The notes under the pieces: model-generated
The model's input: the letters and a program-made list of their open reading frames with translations, nothing else
The model's database searches: none
What the model was told of the DNA's origin: nothing
Position numbers and translations under genes: made by a program
Shown: positions 17,369-25,986 of the stretch, piece by piece
How positions within the stretch are numbered: position 1 is the stretch's first letter
Layout: each line of letters opens with the position of its first letter
Assembly (NCBI GenBank): GCA_963844255.1
Contig: CAWJNP010000014.1
Span: forward strand, 82,950 to 146,949
Length of the DNA stretch: 64,000 nt
Direction of reading: 5' to 3'
DNA from: SZAS-79 sp963844255
GTDB lineage: Bacteria > Pseudomonadota > Gammaproteobacteria > Burkholderiales > SG8-39

Positions 17369-18002
17369 GCCCTTGCACCCGGTGCGGCTGTACCAGGCGG
17401 CGACTTCTTCCGCTTCGTGGCGGGTGCGCATCGCGCTGTCCTTGAAGGTCGTGCCCTACGAACCGGTGTGGCTCGATCTGCACAGGGACGACAACCTCTC
17501 CGAAGGCTACGCGACCATCGTGCCGACGCGCCAGGTGCCCTGCCTGGAAATCGACGGCCAACGCCTGTTCCAGAGCGTATCGATCATCGAGTACCTCGAG
17601 GAAACCCGCCCCGACCCCGCGCTGCTTCCGCGCGCGCCCGAAGCGCGGGCGAAGGTCCGCGCGATCGTGGAGCTTGTCAATTCCGGCATCCAGCCCCTGC
17701 ACAACCTCGCGGTGCGGCGACGTCTGGCCGAGCAGTTCGGCGCGAGCGACGCTGCCGCAAACGACTGGTGCCGCTACTGGATAGAGCGCCAGCTGGTGTC
17801 GCTCGAGCGCCTGCTCGGCGAGACCCACGGCCGGTTCGCGTTCGGTGATGCGCCAACGCTGGCGGACGTGTTTCTTTATCCGCAGGTCTCTACCGCCGAT
17901 CGCTTCGGTGTCGAAGTCCCCGACTTCCCGGTACTCGGCGGAATCGTTGCCAATCTCGCAGCGCTCCCCCCGTTTCGTGACAGCCACCCGCCAACCGCGT
18001 AA
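17361..18002 (+). CDS. maiA: Maleylacetoacetate isomerase (zeta-class GST)
   Basis: A 213-residue zeta-class GST that isomerises maleylacetoacetate to fumarylacetoacetate with glutathione, in tyrosine/homogentisate degradation. The signature SSASWRVRIALSLK is at residues 16-29, with the catalytic Ser pair. TRQVPCLEIDG and FQSVSIIEYLEE follow, and FAFGDAPTLADVFLYPQV gives the C-terminal GST motif. Length is normal. No homogentisate genes are nearby, so it may serve another ring-cleavage route. Overlaps the SMR remnant. Confidence 0.85.
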   Translation: MPEPLHPVRLYQAATSSASWRVRIALSLKVVPYEPVWLDLHRDDNLSEGYATIVPTRQVPCLEIDGQRLFQSVSIIEYLEETRPDPALLPRAPEARAKVRAIVELVNSGIQPLHNLAVRRRLAEQFGASDAAANDWCRYWIERQLVSLERLLGETHGRFAFGDAPTLADVFLYPQVSTADRFGVEVPDFPVLGGIVANLAALPPFRDSHPPTA

Positions 18003-18492
18003 CGACGCGACGCCCGCCGCAATTGCGCTGTTCGTCGCCGAAAGCGACGCCGACTACGCCGCGGGCCGCGCGCTGATCGAGGAGTACGCGGCGGGCCTCG
18101 GTGTCGATCTCTGCTTTCAGAATCTTTCCGAAGAGCTCGCCAACCTGCGCGCCGTCTACGGCCCGCCGGGCGGGTGCCTCCTGCTCGTGCGGCGAAACGA
18201 CACCATGTGCGGTTGCATCGCCATCAGAAGGCTGCAGGCCGGCGTGTGCGAAATGAAACGGCTCTACGTGCGCCCTGAAGGTCGCGGTGAGGGCATCGGA
18301 AGGCGCCTCGCGGAAGCGGCGATCGCGCAGGCAAAACACCTCGGCTACACGCGCATGGTGCTCGACACCCTGCCGCAGATGCGCTCGGCCCAGGCGCTGT
18401 ATGCCTCGCTTGGATTCCGCGAAATCGCCGGGTACTATGAAAATCCCCTGGCCGACTTGCGCTATCTGGCGCTCGACCTGTCAACCGGATGA
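17977..18492 (+). CDS. GNAT family N-acetyltransferase
   Basis: A 171-residue GNAT-fold acetyltransferase, starting at GTG 17977, which overlaps the end of maiA. Core motif A is clear: MKRLYVRPEGRGEGIGRRLA (residues 90-109), with the acetyl-CoA pyrophosphate loop RGEGIGRRL. MVLDTLPQMRSAQALYASLGF supplies motif B. The pattern with a GGCLLLVRRNDTMCGCIAIR strand pair is common in small uncharacterised GNATs. Substrate not predictable. Confidence 0.8.
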   Translation: MTATRQPRNDATPAAIALFVAESDADYAAGRALIEEYAAGLGVDLCFQNLSEELANLRAVYGPPGGCLLLVRRNDTMCGCIAIRRLQAGVCEMKRLYVRPEGRGEGIGRRLAEAAIAQAKHLGYTRMVLDTLPQMRSAQALYASLGFREIAGYYENPLADLRYLALDLSTG

Positions 18493-18809
18493 TCCACGCC
18501 ATGCTCCAACTCCGACCCGTCTGCGAACACTGCAACAAGGCGCTGCCCCCCGACTCTGCGGAGGCGCGCATCTGCAGCTACGAGTGCACCTTCTGCGCGC
18601 ATTGCGTCGACACCGTGCTGTCGAATGTCTGCCCCAATTGCGGCGGCGGCTTCGAGCCACGCCCGATCCGTCCCGCCGAGGACCGTAAGGGCGGCAACTT
18701 CCTCGGCAAGAACCCGGCCGGCACGAAGATCAAGCACCGGCCGGTGGACCCGGCGATCCACGCGCAGCTTGTCGCGGCGGTTGGCGGGATTCCGCCCGGG
18801 AAACGCTGA
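18489..18809 (+). CDS. DUF1272 domain zinc-ribbon protein
   Basis: A 106-residue protein whose first 60 residues carry the DUF1272 cysteine pattern: CEHCNKALP, ICSYECTFCAHCV and VCPNCGGGF, eight cysteines and a His that probably bind two zinc ions. The 45-residue tail is basic and proline-rich. Function of the family is unknown. It overlaps the GNAT stop by 4 bases and so is probably cotranslated with it. Confidence 0.85.
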   Translation: MIHAMLQLRPVCEHCNKALPPDSAEARICSYECTFCAHCVDTVLSNVCPNCGGGFEPRPIRPAEDRKGGNFLGKNPAGTKIKHRPVDPAIHAQLVAAVGGIPPGKR

Positions 18810-18846
18810 AGCGGCAACGCCCGCGCAACCAACAGGAGAATCGAAC

Positions 18847-19294
18847 ATGCCCACAGGCACCGTCCGGCTGCATCGCGTACTGCGCACCAAGCCCGAGCGC
18901 GTGTACCGCGCCTTCCTCGACGCCGAGGCCATGGCCAAGTGGCTGCCGCCCTACGGCTTCACCTGCAAGGTCGATCACCTCGAGCGCCAAAGTCGGCGGC
19001 ACCTTCAGGATGGCGTTCACCAATTTCACGACCGGCAACGGCCACGCATTCGGCGGCGAGTACCGCGAGCTCGTGCCGAACGAGAAGATCCGCTACACCG
19101 ACAAGTTCGACGACCCCAACCTGCCGGGCGAAATGCAGGTCACCGTCACCCTGAAGCCGGTCGCCTGCGGCACCGAACTCAGCATCGTGCAGGAAGGCAT
19201 CCCGGAGGTAATCCCGGTGGAGATGTGCATCCTCGGCTGGCAGGAATCGCTCGCCCAGCTCGCCAACCTGGTCGAGCCGGAGATCCCGGGCTGA
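18847..19294 (+). CDS. SRPBCC (START/AHSA1-like) domain protein, apparent frameshift
   Basis: About 148 residues of the AHSA1/START-like ligand-binding fold. The start VRLHRVLRTKPERVYRAFLD and AEAMAKWLPPYGFTCKVDHLE lies in one frame. After 18985 the next frame continues GGTFRMAFTNFTTGNGHAFG, YRELVPNEKIRYTDKF and GWQESLAQLANLVEPE. Removing one C (GAG-C-GCC) joins them into a normal family member, so one inserted base, real or technical, is the only defect. An AGGAG box precedes the ATG. Small-molecule binding is general for the fold; ligand unknown. Confidence 0.8.
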
Positions 19295-19325
19295 ACGCCC
19301 CGCCTGGCGGCCAACGAAGACGCGC

Positions 19326-19355
19326 TTGGCCATGCATACTCCTTAGGCGTATAGT
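19326..19355 (+). promoter_or_regulatory. higBA-type promoter and operator
   Basis: ATACTCC-TTA-GGCGTAT (19336-19352) is a 17-base inverted repeat with one mismatch. It lies between TTGGCC (19326-19331) and TATAGT (19350-19355), spaced 18 bases apart. This is the expected place for autorepression by the HigA-type antitoxin. The start codon of the toxin remnant is only 6 bases beyond the -10 box. Confidence 0.5.
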
Positions 19356-19361
19356 TCGCAC

Positions 19362-19446
19362 ATGTTCACCGTTGTCGAAACGCTGGTGTTTCAGGAACAT
19401 CACAGGTGCCAAGCTCAAGGAGATTCGCCGTGTCATCGAAAATTAA
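19362..19446 (+). pseudogene. higB: HigB/RelE-type toxin, internally deleted
   Basis: The remnant opens with MFTVVETLVFQ, the usual start of RelE-fold toxins of this group. In the next frame it ends with NITGAKLKEIRRVIEN and TAA at 19444, close to the usual C-terminal helix. Everything between (some 70-80 residues, with the catalytic strands) is missing. The stop overlaps the antitoxin start, as in intact loci. The toxin is certainly non-functional. Confidence 0.6.
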
Positions 19447-19744
19447 ACCGCTAACGGGCGCCAGGCTGCGGGACTTCGAGGCCAAGCGCGACCTTGCCGC
19501 CGAGTTGCTTGAGTCGGTGAAGCAAATGAAAGCCGGAAAGACGCAGGTCGTTCTGTCGCCTGCAATCGAGGCACGAGAGCGTACGGGATTGTCGCAATCG
19601 CAATTTGCCAAACTGCTTGGCGTGTCTGTGCGTACGCTTCAGGGCTGGGAGCAGGGCCGCAAGCAACCCAGCGGCGCCGCGCGTACCCTGCTGACCATTG
19701 CACAGACCAATCCCAAGGCCTTGCTGGCGGTAGCCGACAAGTAG
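19430..19744 (+). CDS. higA: HigA-type XRE-family antitoxin
   Basis: A 104-residue antitoxin with a C-terminal helix-turn-helix: ARERTGLSQSQFAKLLGVSV, RTLQGWEQGRKQPSGAARTL. I place the start at GTG 19430 because AAGGAG lies seven bases before it; GTG 19406 is an in-frame alternative. The frame is intact while the toxin upstream is deleted, so this is an orphan antitoxin that may still repress the promoter at 19326-19355. Confidence 0.85.
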   Translation: MSSKIKPLTGARLRDFEAKRDLAAELLESVKQMKAGKTQVVLSPAIEARERTGLSQSQFAKLLGVSVRTLQGWEQGRKQPSGAARTLLTIAQTNPKALLAVADK

Positions 19745-19772
19745 CGAACGGCCGGCACGCGCGTACAACCGC

Positions 19773-20588
19773 CTAACGGTCCTCGAAGTTCGGCGCGCGT
19801 TTTTCCAGGTTGGCCTTGATCGCCTCGACCTGGTTGGGCGAGCCGATCAGCTTCTCCTGCTCGTAGGATTCCTGCAGGAGCCCGGCGGCCGGATCGGTCA
19901 CTCCGGCCGCATTGAACAGCCGCTTCGCCCCGCGCACCGCATCCGGGCTGCGGCCGGCGATCTCGCGCGCGGTCTCGCGTGCCAGCGCCAGCGGATCGGC
20001 CACCACACGGGTGACGAAGCCATAGGCCTGCGCCTCATCGGCCGAAAAGATCCGGCCGGTGTAGGTCAGCTCGCGCACGATGTCCTCGCGCGCAAGGTGG
20101 CGCATGATCTGCGTGCCCGCCATGTCGGGCACCAGCCCCCACTTGATTTCCAGGATCGAAAACCGCGTGTCCGGCGCCGCGTAGCGGATGTCCGCCCCGA
20201 GCGCGAGCTGGAATCCGCCGCCGTAGGCCACACCGTGCACCGCCGCGATCACCGGCACCGGCAGCTCGCGCCACTGCCAGACGATCTGCTGCGCGCTGTT
20301 GGCCAGGCCGTGGGTGCGCTCGGCGATGTCGCGTATGCCGAGGCTGCTGCCCTTGCGTCCGCTGCTCATCGCCCCGAAGTTGCTCATGTCCAGACCCGCG
20401 CAGAACGCGCGGCCCTCGCCCGAGAGCACCACCGCGCGCAGGCCCGGCATCTTGCGCAACTGCTCGCCCGCCTCCAGCAGCGCGAAGAACATGGCCTTGT
20501 CGAGCGCGTTCATCTTCTCGGCGCGCACCAGGCGCACCTCGGCCACGCCCTTGTCGACTTCCACTGTTACGCGATCGTTCATGATCAT
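19773..20588 (-). CDS. Crotonase/enoyl-CoA hydratase family protein
   Basis: A 271-residue crotonase-fold enzyme acting on acyl-CoA thioesters. The oxyanion-hole segments are GRAFCAGLDMSNFG (residues 60-73) and AAVHGVAYGGGFQLALGADI (residues 118-137). WGLVPDMAGTQIMRHL follows, with an Asp where hydratases place the second catalytic Glu. This suggests an isomerase or other activity. It is separated from tctA by 140 bases in the same direction. Specific reaction not assigned. Confidence 0.83.
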   Translation of the reverse strand: MIMNDRVTVEVDKGVAEVRLVRAEKMNALDKAMFFALLEAGEQLRKMPGLRAVVLSGEGRAFCAGLDMSNFGAMSSGRKGSSLGIRDIAERTHGLANSAQQIVWQWRELPVPVIAAVHGVAYGGGFQLALGADIRYAAPDTRFSILEIKWGLVPDMAGTQIMRHLAREDIVRELTYTGRIFSADEAQAYGFVTRVVADPLALARETAREIAGRSPDAVRGAKRLFNAAGVTDPAAGLLQESYEQEKLIGSPNQVEAIKANLEKRAPNFEDR

Positions 20589-20727
20589 TCACCCGCCGTG
20601 CGGCGGTCCTTTCAGGTTGGAATGCGGAATGGGACGTCCCTGCACCTGGCGTGAAGTCTACCGGATCGCGCGGTACGACTTCGCGCAGGGATTTTTTACG
20701 GCTCGACGGCGCAGGACGGCAGGATTG

Positions 20728-22245
20728 TCACTTCACCCAGAATTTCCATCTCAGATTTCCGCGCTGATGCATCTGGCGGATCAGCGGATAGAAGAGGGAA
20801 ACCGCCGCGAGCAGCATGACCGTGCCGGCAATCGGCCGGGTGAAGAAGACCGTCCAGTCGTTCTGGAAGCTGAGCATGCTGGTCATGAACGAATTTTCGG
20901 CCTCGCCGCCGAGGATGCAGCCAAGCACCATGGGCGCGATCGGAAACTTGAACCGCTCGAACAGGTAGCCGACGATGCCGAACGTGACGATCATCCAGAG
21001 GTCGGTGATGTTGTTGCGCGCCGCAAACGCGCCGATGAAGCAGAACAGCACCACGAACGCCGAGGTCACTGCTTCGGGCAGATAGAGCACCTTGATCAGC
21101 AGCTTGATCGCGAAATACCCCATCAGGCACATGCCGATCACACCGAGAAACAGCGAGGCGAAGATCGTGTTTACCAGATCGGCATTCTTGATGAACACCT
21201 GCGGACCGGGCTGCACGCCGTGCAGCAGAAACGCCCCCAGGATCACTGCAGTCGCGCCGCTGCCCGGGATTCCGAGAGTGAGCAGCGGCACCATATGGCC
21301 GGCCACGGTCGCAGTCGAGGCAGTCTGCGGAGCCACGATCCCCTCGGCGATGCCCGAGCCGAGCAGCGCGCGGCGCTTGCTGTACTGCGCTTCGATTCCA
21401 TAGGAAACAAACGAGGCGATAGTGGCGCCAGCGCCGGGAATCAGGCCGAGGACGATGCCGAGCCCCGAACTACGCGCAAGCGTACTTCGGATATCCCAGA
21501 TTTGGCGCAACGACGGAAACTGTGTCGCAATCTTTCCGCCGGCCTCGGGCGCCTTGGTGTCGAACCCCTGCTCAAGCCTGACCAGCACCTCGCCCAGGCC
21601 GTAGGCACCGACCATGACGGTCAGATATTCGATGCCGTCTGCGAGCATCGGCACCCCAAAGGTGAAGCGCTCTGCACCATAGATGCCTTCCGATCCGACG
21701 GTCGCGGTGGCGAGGCCGAGAAGCAAGCTGATGAAGGCGTTCACCATCGAGCCACCACCCAGGGCGACGACCGAGGTCAATCCGAACAGGATGACCGCGA
21801 AATACTCGGGCGAGTCAAATCTGAGCGCAAACGAGGCGAACGAGTGCGCCATCAATACCGCAATGGCGGTGGACAGCAGGCCGCCGAAGAGCGCGGCGAC
21901 CAGGGTCCAGCCCAGCGCCATCGCCGGCTGGCCCTTGTGCGCCATGGCGTAGCCGTCCCACAGCAGCGGCACGTCAAGAGGCTCGCCCGGGATGCGGAAC
22001 AGGATCGAGGTGAACGCGCCGCCGTAGGTGCCCGACATGTACATCGCGGTCATCAGGATGATCGATGGCGCGATTGGCATGCCGTAGGTGAACGGCAGGG
22101 CCAGCACCAGTCCCATTACCGCGGTCAGGCCCGGCAGCACCGCGACCAGCATGCCAGCCACCAGGCCGACCACCAGGGCAATGAAATTGATCGGGGCAAA
22201 ACAGCTCGCGAAGCCGCCGCCGAGCTGCTGCAGGATCTCAATCAT
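20728..22245 (-). CDS. tctA: Tripartite tricarboxylate transporter, large permease TctA
   Basis: A 505-residue inner-membrane permease with about 12 segments. Family marks are NFIALVVGLVAGMLVAVLPG near the start, the GTYGGAFTSILFRIPGEP loop near residue 70, and LGIVLGLIPGAGATIASFVS near residue 260 with its GIPGSGATAVILGAFLLHGV mate. TctA forms the channel with TctB and takes a carboxylate from the TctC binding protein, driven by the ion gradient. It is the last gene of the TctCBA set, one base from tctB. Confidence 0.93.
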   Translation of the reverse strand: MIEILQQLGGGFASCFAPINFIALVVGLVAGMLVAVLPGLTAVMGLVLALPFTYGMPIAPSIILMTAMYMSGTYGGAFTSILFRIPGEPLDVPLLWDGYAMAHKGQPAMALGWTLVAALFGGLLSTAIAVLMAHSFASFALRFDSPEYFAVILFGLTSVVALGGGSMVNAFISLLLGLATATVGSEGIYGAERFTFGVPMLADGIEYLTVMVGAYGLGEVLVRLEQGFDTKAPEAGGKIATQFPSLRQIWDIRSTLARSSGLGIVLGLIPGAGATIASFVSYGIEAQYSKRRALLGSGIAEGIVAPQTASTATVAGHMVPLLTLGIPGSGATAVILGAFLLHGVQPGPQVFIKNADLVNTIFASLFLGVIGMCLMGYFAIKLLIKVLYLPEAVTSAFVVLFCFIGAFAARNNITDLWMIVTFGIVGYLFERFKFPIAPMVLGCILGGEAENSFMTSMLSFQNDWTVFFTRPIAGTVMLLAAVSLFYPLIRQMHQRGNLRWKFWVK

Positions 22246-22246
22246 C

Positions 22247-22804
22247 TCAGCGGATCCCCATGAGGCGCATCAGGAGTATGGAAAACTGCTCGAACGGCCC
22301 CACGCCCAGCGGCAGGGAGACATAGACGACCTTCATGAAGATGAACATGAATACCAGCCCTCCCGAAATGCTGGAGGCGAGAATCACGCCGATGCGGCGA
22401 TAGCGCCCCACCCAGGTGAACCCGGCCAGGAACAGCACCGTGCACAGGAAGAATCCCAGCGTCTGGATCAGTGCGGCGTAGGCGATGGTCATGCCGGCCC
22501 CGGCGACCAGCAGCCACGGGTAGGACCGCGTCGGCGCCTGTTCGGGCAGCTCGACCGGCGCGGCTTCGATGATGCTTTCGAGCACGCCGTCGATCTCGTA
22601 GCGGCCCTTGAAGAAGATCAGGTTCTTGATGACCTCATAGGCCGCGGTCAGCATTGCCAGACCCAGAATGATCTTGGGCCATACGTCCGGACCGATGCGG
22701 CCGCCCGGAGCGGCAAAGTCGATCTGCGTCGCGCGGTAATACAGGAATCCGGACAGCAAAAAAACGATGACGTAGGGAATCTGCTCCCTAAGGCGAGCGA
22801 TCAT
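22247..22804 (-). CDS. tctB: Tripartite tricarboxylate transporter, small permease TctB
   Basis: A 185-residue membrane protein with four hydrophobic segments in the TctB layout: IPYVIVFLLSGFLYYRATQI, then GRIGPDVWPKIILGLAMLTA, a long hydrophilic loop, and two helices at YPWLLVAGAGMTIAYAALIQ and FFLCTVLFLAGFTWVG. It lies between tctC (6 bases upstream) and tctA. Sequence conservation is low in this family, so position and topology carry the call. Confidence 0.88.
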   Translation of the reverse strand: MIARLREQIPYVIVFLLSGFLYYRATQIDFAAPGGRIGPDVWPKIILGLAMLTAAYEVIKNLIFFKGRYEIDGVLESIIEAAPVELPEQAPTRSYPWLLVAGAGMTIAYAALIQTLGFFLCTVLFLAGFTWVGRYRRIGVILASSISGGLVFMFIFMKVVYVSLPLGVGPFEQFSILLMRLMGIR

Positions 22805-22810
22805 GGCGCA

Positions 22811-23788
22811 CTACTTGGTTTTCATCCCGGCGCTCGCGGCTTCCTTGCGCACACCGACGAGCGTGTTCTGCAGGAACTGCCGCGCCTGTGTCGCGGACAC
22901 GTAGCTGTCTGGCGCGGCCATCTCGTCCTTCAGGTACTTCTGGTATTCGGCACTGGCTGCCATCCTGGTCAGCGCATCGGAGATTACTTTCACGCGCTGC
23001 GGATCGGTGCCCGCCTTCATGTACACCCAGCGCACCTGCGAGGTCACGATGTCGTGTCCCAGCTCGCGCGCAGTCGGCACGTCGGGAAACTCCGGCAGAC
23101 GCTTTTCGGCAAAGATGAGCAGCGGCCGCATCTGCTTGTTGGTCAGGTAGGACTTGATGTCGCCGGCCTGCTCGTACATCAGATCCGAATGCCCGCCGAG
23201 GATCGACACATAACGCTCGCTCGGCTTGGCGAACGGCACGGTCACCAGCTTGACGCCTTTCTTGATCAGGATATTGGCGTGGATGTCGTCGATGATTCCG
23301 TAACCCGAGATCAGCACCTTGATCGTGTTCGGCTTGGCCTGCGCCTCTTTCTCGACGTCGGCCCAGGTCTTGAACCGGCTGTTTTCGGCCACGTAGAGTC
23401 CGCTGATCTGATTGATCACCATCGCCACCGGCACGAAGTCATCCAGCGTCCACTTCGCCGTCTGGCTGGCGATGATTCCGAACCAATCGCCGCTGACCGC
23501 AAGCGCGTACCCATCGGCCGGACTCAGAAGCAGTTTCTGGGTTCCGGTGACTCCGGCCGCGCCGGGCACGTTGACCACCGGAAAAGAGGTCTTGAGATCG
23601 GCCTCGAGGTGCTTGGCCAGCATCCGTGCGGTCTGATCCGAGCCGCCGCCGGCGCCCCAGGGCACGATGACCTCCACCGGGCGAGAAGGGTACTTCTCCT
23701 GAGCGACCGCGCTGTCGGTGAAGCATGCGAACGCCAGACCGGCGAGTACCAGGCCGCGGCCAATTCCAAATTTTGCTTGAGTGTTCAT
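22811..23788 (-). CDS. tctC: Tripartite tricarboxylate transporter substrate-binding protein (Bug/TctC family)
   Basis: A 325-residue periplasmic binding protein with a Sec signal peptide (GLVLAGLAFACFTDSAVA, cleavage probably at AVA-QE). Mature-protein marks are YPSRPVEVIVPWGAGGGSDQ with the carboxylate-binding loop, NVPGAAGVTGTQKL, and the FPDVPTARELG segment near residue 225. Bug proteins bind small mono- to tricarboxylates. The upstream TauD and enolase-superfamily genes suggest that the ligand is the substrate of those enzymes. Confidence 0.92.
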   Translation of the reverse strand: MNTQAKFGIGRGLVLAGLAFACFTDSAVAQEKYPSRPVEVIVPWGAGGGSDQTARMLAKHLEADLKTSFPVVNVPGAAGVTGTQKLLLSPADGYALAVSGDWFGIIASQTAKWTLDDFVPVAMVINQISGLYVAENSRFKTWADVEKEAQAKPNTIKVLISGYGIIDDIHANILIKKGVKLVTVPFAKPSERYVSILGGHSDLMYEQAGDIKSYLTNKQMRPLLIFAEKRLPEFPDVPTARELGHDIVTSQVRWVYMKAGTDPQRVKVISDALTRMAASAEYQKYLKDEMAAPDSYVSATQARQFLQNTLVGVRKEAASAGMKTK

Positions 23789-23824
23789 TTTTGTCTCCTC
23801 CGTATTGCGTGGATTGCCGCGCGC

Positions 23825-24718
23825 TCAGGCGGACTGTGCGGCCGACTGCGTCTGGCGGCCGGCAAAGAACGGCCGTTCGCCCGCGAGCTGGGTTCTGTGC
23901 ATGATCCGCCGCTGCTCGGCGTCGAACGAATTGCGCCGGTGCATTACGCAGCGGTTGTCCCAAATGATCAGGTCGCCGAGCTTCCACTCCTGATACCACT
24001 CGATTTCCGGCCGGGTGGCGTACGACCAGAGTTCATCCAGCAGCGCCTCACTCTCCGCAAGTTCGAGCCCCGGGATATACGCATACAGCCGGCGGCCGAG
24101 AAACAGGGCATTGCGTCCGGTCACCGGATGGGTGCGCACGATCGGGTGGATCGCGCCCGGCGCATCGCGCGGCGTGGTGTTTGCAGGCATGCCGCCGCGC
24201 AAGCCGCCGGTGCTGTTGCGGCTCGCGTCGTGCTTGCATTGCAGCGACTCCACCCGACGTTTGAGCGACTCGGGCAGCGATTCGTAGGCCATGTACATGT
24301 TGGAGAAACCCGTCTCCCCGCCGGAGGAGGGAATTTCGAGGGAGTACAGCGCGCTCGCCATCGGCGGAATCTCGTTGTACGACATGTCGGTGTGCCAGAG
24401 CGCTTCGGAGTTGCCGAGGTCGCCGATCGGCTTGCCGTTCAGCTTGACGTTGGAGATCACGGTGACGAAATCGCTTTTGACGGTGACTTCGGTGCCGGCC
24501 GTGTAGGTGGGCGCCCGGTCGAGCACGCCGAAGCGCGCCGAAAACCGCTCCAGCTCGGGGTCGCTCAGCGTCTGCCCGCGGAACCGCAGAACCAGATGCT
24601 TCGACCAGGCGTCCAGAATGGTATTGAATGTCGCCGCATCGATGTCCTTCGAAAGATCTACTCCCGTAACATCGGCAGCAAGCGCCTTGCCCGACGGAAT
24701 CACCTTCAGTGTGCTCAT
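23825..24718 (-). CDS. TauD/TfdA family Fe(II)/2-oxoglutarate dioxygenase
   Basis: A 297-residue non-haem iron dioxygenase. Iron ligands are in ALWHTDMSYNE (His-x-Asp, near residue 100) and CVMHRRNSFDAEQRRIMHRT near residue 265, which gives the distal His and the 2-oxoglutarate-binding Arg. Family members hydroxylate sulfonates, aryloxyacids and other carboxylates next to a heteroatom. Position between the enolase-superfamily gene and tctC makes a joint catabolic unit likely. A sulfonate role is less likely because no sulfonate ABC transporter is adjacent. Confidence 0.88.
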   Translation of the reverse strand: MSTLKVIPSGKALAADVTGVDLSKDIDAATFNTILDAWSKHLVLRFRGQTLSDPELERFSARFGVLDRAPTYTAGTEVTVKSDFVTVISNVKLNGKPIGDLGNSEALWHTDMSYNEIPPMASALYSLEIPSSGGETGFSNMYMAYESLPESLKRRVESLQCKHDASRNSTGGLRGGMPANTTPRDAPGAIHPIVRTHPVTGRNALFLGRRLYAYIPGLELAESEALLDELWSYATRPEIEWYQEWKLGDLIIWDNRCVMHRRNSFDAEQRRIMHRTQLAGERPFFAGRQTQSAAQSA

Positions 24719-24747
24719 GGTTTTCTCCTTTGTCGTGCTTCGGTTAT

Positions 24748-25863
24748 TTACGCCGCAAGCCGATAGCGTTCCAGCTTCGCCTGATCCAGCGTCACTCCGA
24801 GTCCCGGCCCGGACGGCAGCGCGATGCTCCCGCTGCCCAGGTCGAGCTTGTGCGTCACGATGTCGTCCGAGGTCTTCAGCGGACCGACACATTCGATGCC
24901 GTCGATGACGTTCGCCGAGGTCGCAGCGAGCATGATCTCGGCCATGGTATTCACGCCGAGTCCGAAGCCGTGGCCCAGCACGCAGCGGATGCCCGCGGCC
25001 TCCGCCGTTGCAATCATCCGGCGGGTGTTGAGCATGCCGCCCTGCTTCATCACCTTGACCTTGACGATATCGGCCGCGCCGGCCTGGATCACTCGGATCA
25101 GGCTCGCATGATCGAGCACCGACTCGTCGGCCATGATCGGGATGCCCCCGGACTCGCGCCGCACCCGCGCCATGCCCGCGAGATCGGCCGCCGGCACCGG
25201 CTGCTCGAACAACTGCAGGTCGAACGGCACGACCATCCGCGCAAGGCGGATCGAGGTGTCGGCGTCATAGCCTTCGTTGGCATCGATACGCAGCTTGAAA
25301 GCCGGCCCCACCGCTTCACGCACCGCCTTGATCCGATCCCGGTCGGCAAGGATGTCCCCGCCCACCTTGATCTTGGCCGAACGAAACCCGCGCTTCTGCC
25401 ATCCGGCGGTTTCAGTCGCAGCCACGTCCGGCGGCAGGATGCCGATCCAGGCGTTGAACAGAAGCGTGTCCTTGACCGCGCCGCCCAGCCAGGTGTGCAC
25501 CGCGACACCCAGCGCGCGCGCGGTCAGGTCGACGCAGGCCATTTCGATAGCCGCCTTGGCATCGAGGTAGTTCGGCACCGCTGCTTCGATGCGTTGCAGC
25601 ACTGCGTGGATGTTCATCGGATCGAGCCCGATCACCAGGGGTGCGAAAATGGATTCGAGGGCCTTCAGGGTTTGTTCGGTCGACTCCTCCGAGTAACCCT
25701 CGACCGGGTCGACATTGCCCAGCCCGATCGCGCCGTCGCTGGCAGTGATGCGCACGATCGCGCTCTTCTGAACCGATTGGCTCAGATGTGCGATCTTGTA
25801 TTCGCCGACCAACGGGACAGCGACGCCAAAGACCTCGACGCGCTCTATTCTGATTTTAGGCAA
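24748..25863 (-). CDS. Enolase-superfamily enzyme, muconate-lactonising/dipeptide-epimerase (MLE) subgroup
   Basis: A 371-residue mandelate racemase/muconate lactonising family enzyme. Catalytic residues fit the MLE subgroup: the Lys pair in SAKIKVGGD near residue 165, metal ligands in RIDANEGY, LFEQPV and MADESV, and the opposite Lys in VKVKVMKQGG near residue 268. I choose TTG 25863 as start because GGAGGGG lies just before it; ATG 25914 would add 17 residues that contain the ribosome site. It is the first gene of the leftward operon with TauD and TctCBA. Substrate is a carboxylate, not identified. Confidence 0.85.
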   Translation of the reverse strand: MPKIRIERVEVFGVAVPLVGEYKIAHLSQSVQKSAIVRITASDGAIGLGNVDPVEGYSEESTEQTLKALESIFAPLVIGLDPMNIHAVLQRIEAAVPNYLDAKAAIEMACVDLTARALGVAVHTWLGGAVKDTLLFNAWIGILPPDVAATETAGWQKRGFRSAKIKVGGDILADRDRIKAVREAVGPAFKLRIDANEGYDADTSIRLARMVVPFDLQLFEQPVPAADLAGMARVRRESGGIPIMADESVLDHASLIRVIQAGAADIVKVKVMKQGGMLNTRRMIATAEAAGIRCVLGHGFGLGVNTMAEIMLAATSANVIDGIECVGPLKTSDDIVTHKLDLGSGSIALPSGPGLGVTLDQAKLERYRLAA

Positions 25864-25986
25864 TTCCCCCTCCTGCTGAAGTCCAGTATGAGTTCGGGTT
25901 AGAGTGTGCGTCAATGCAAGTTCGGAATGAGATCCAACCGCATTGCCGTGATTGCGTCCGCATATCCAATTGCCAGAGAGGAATCC

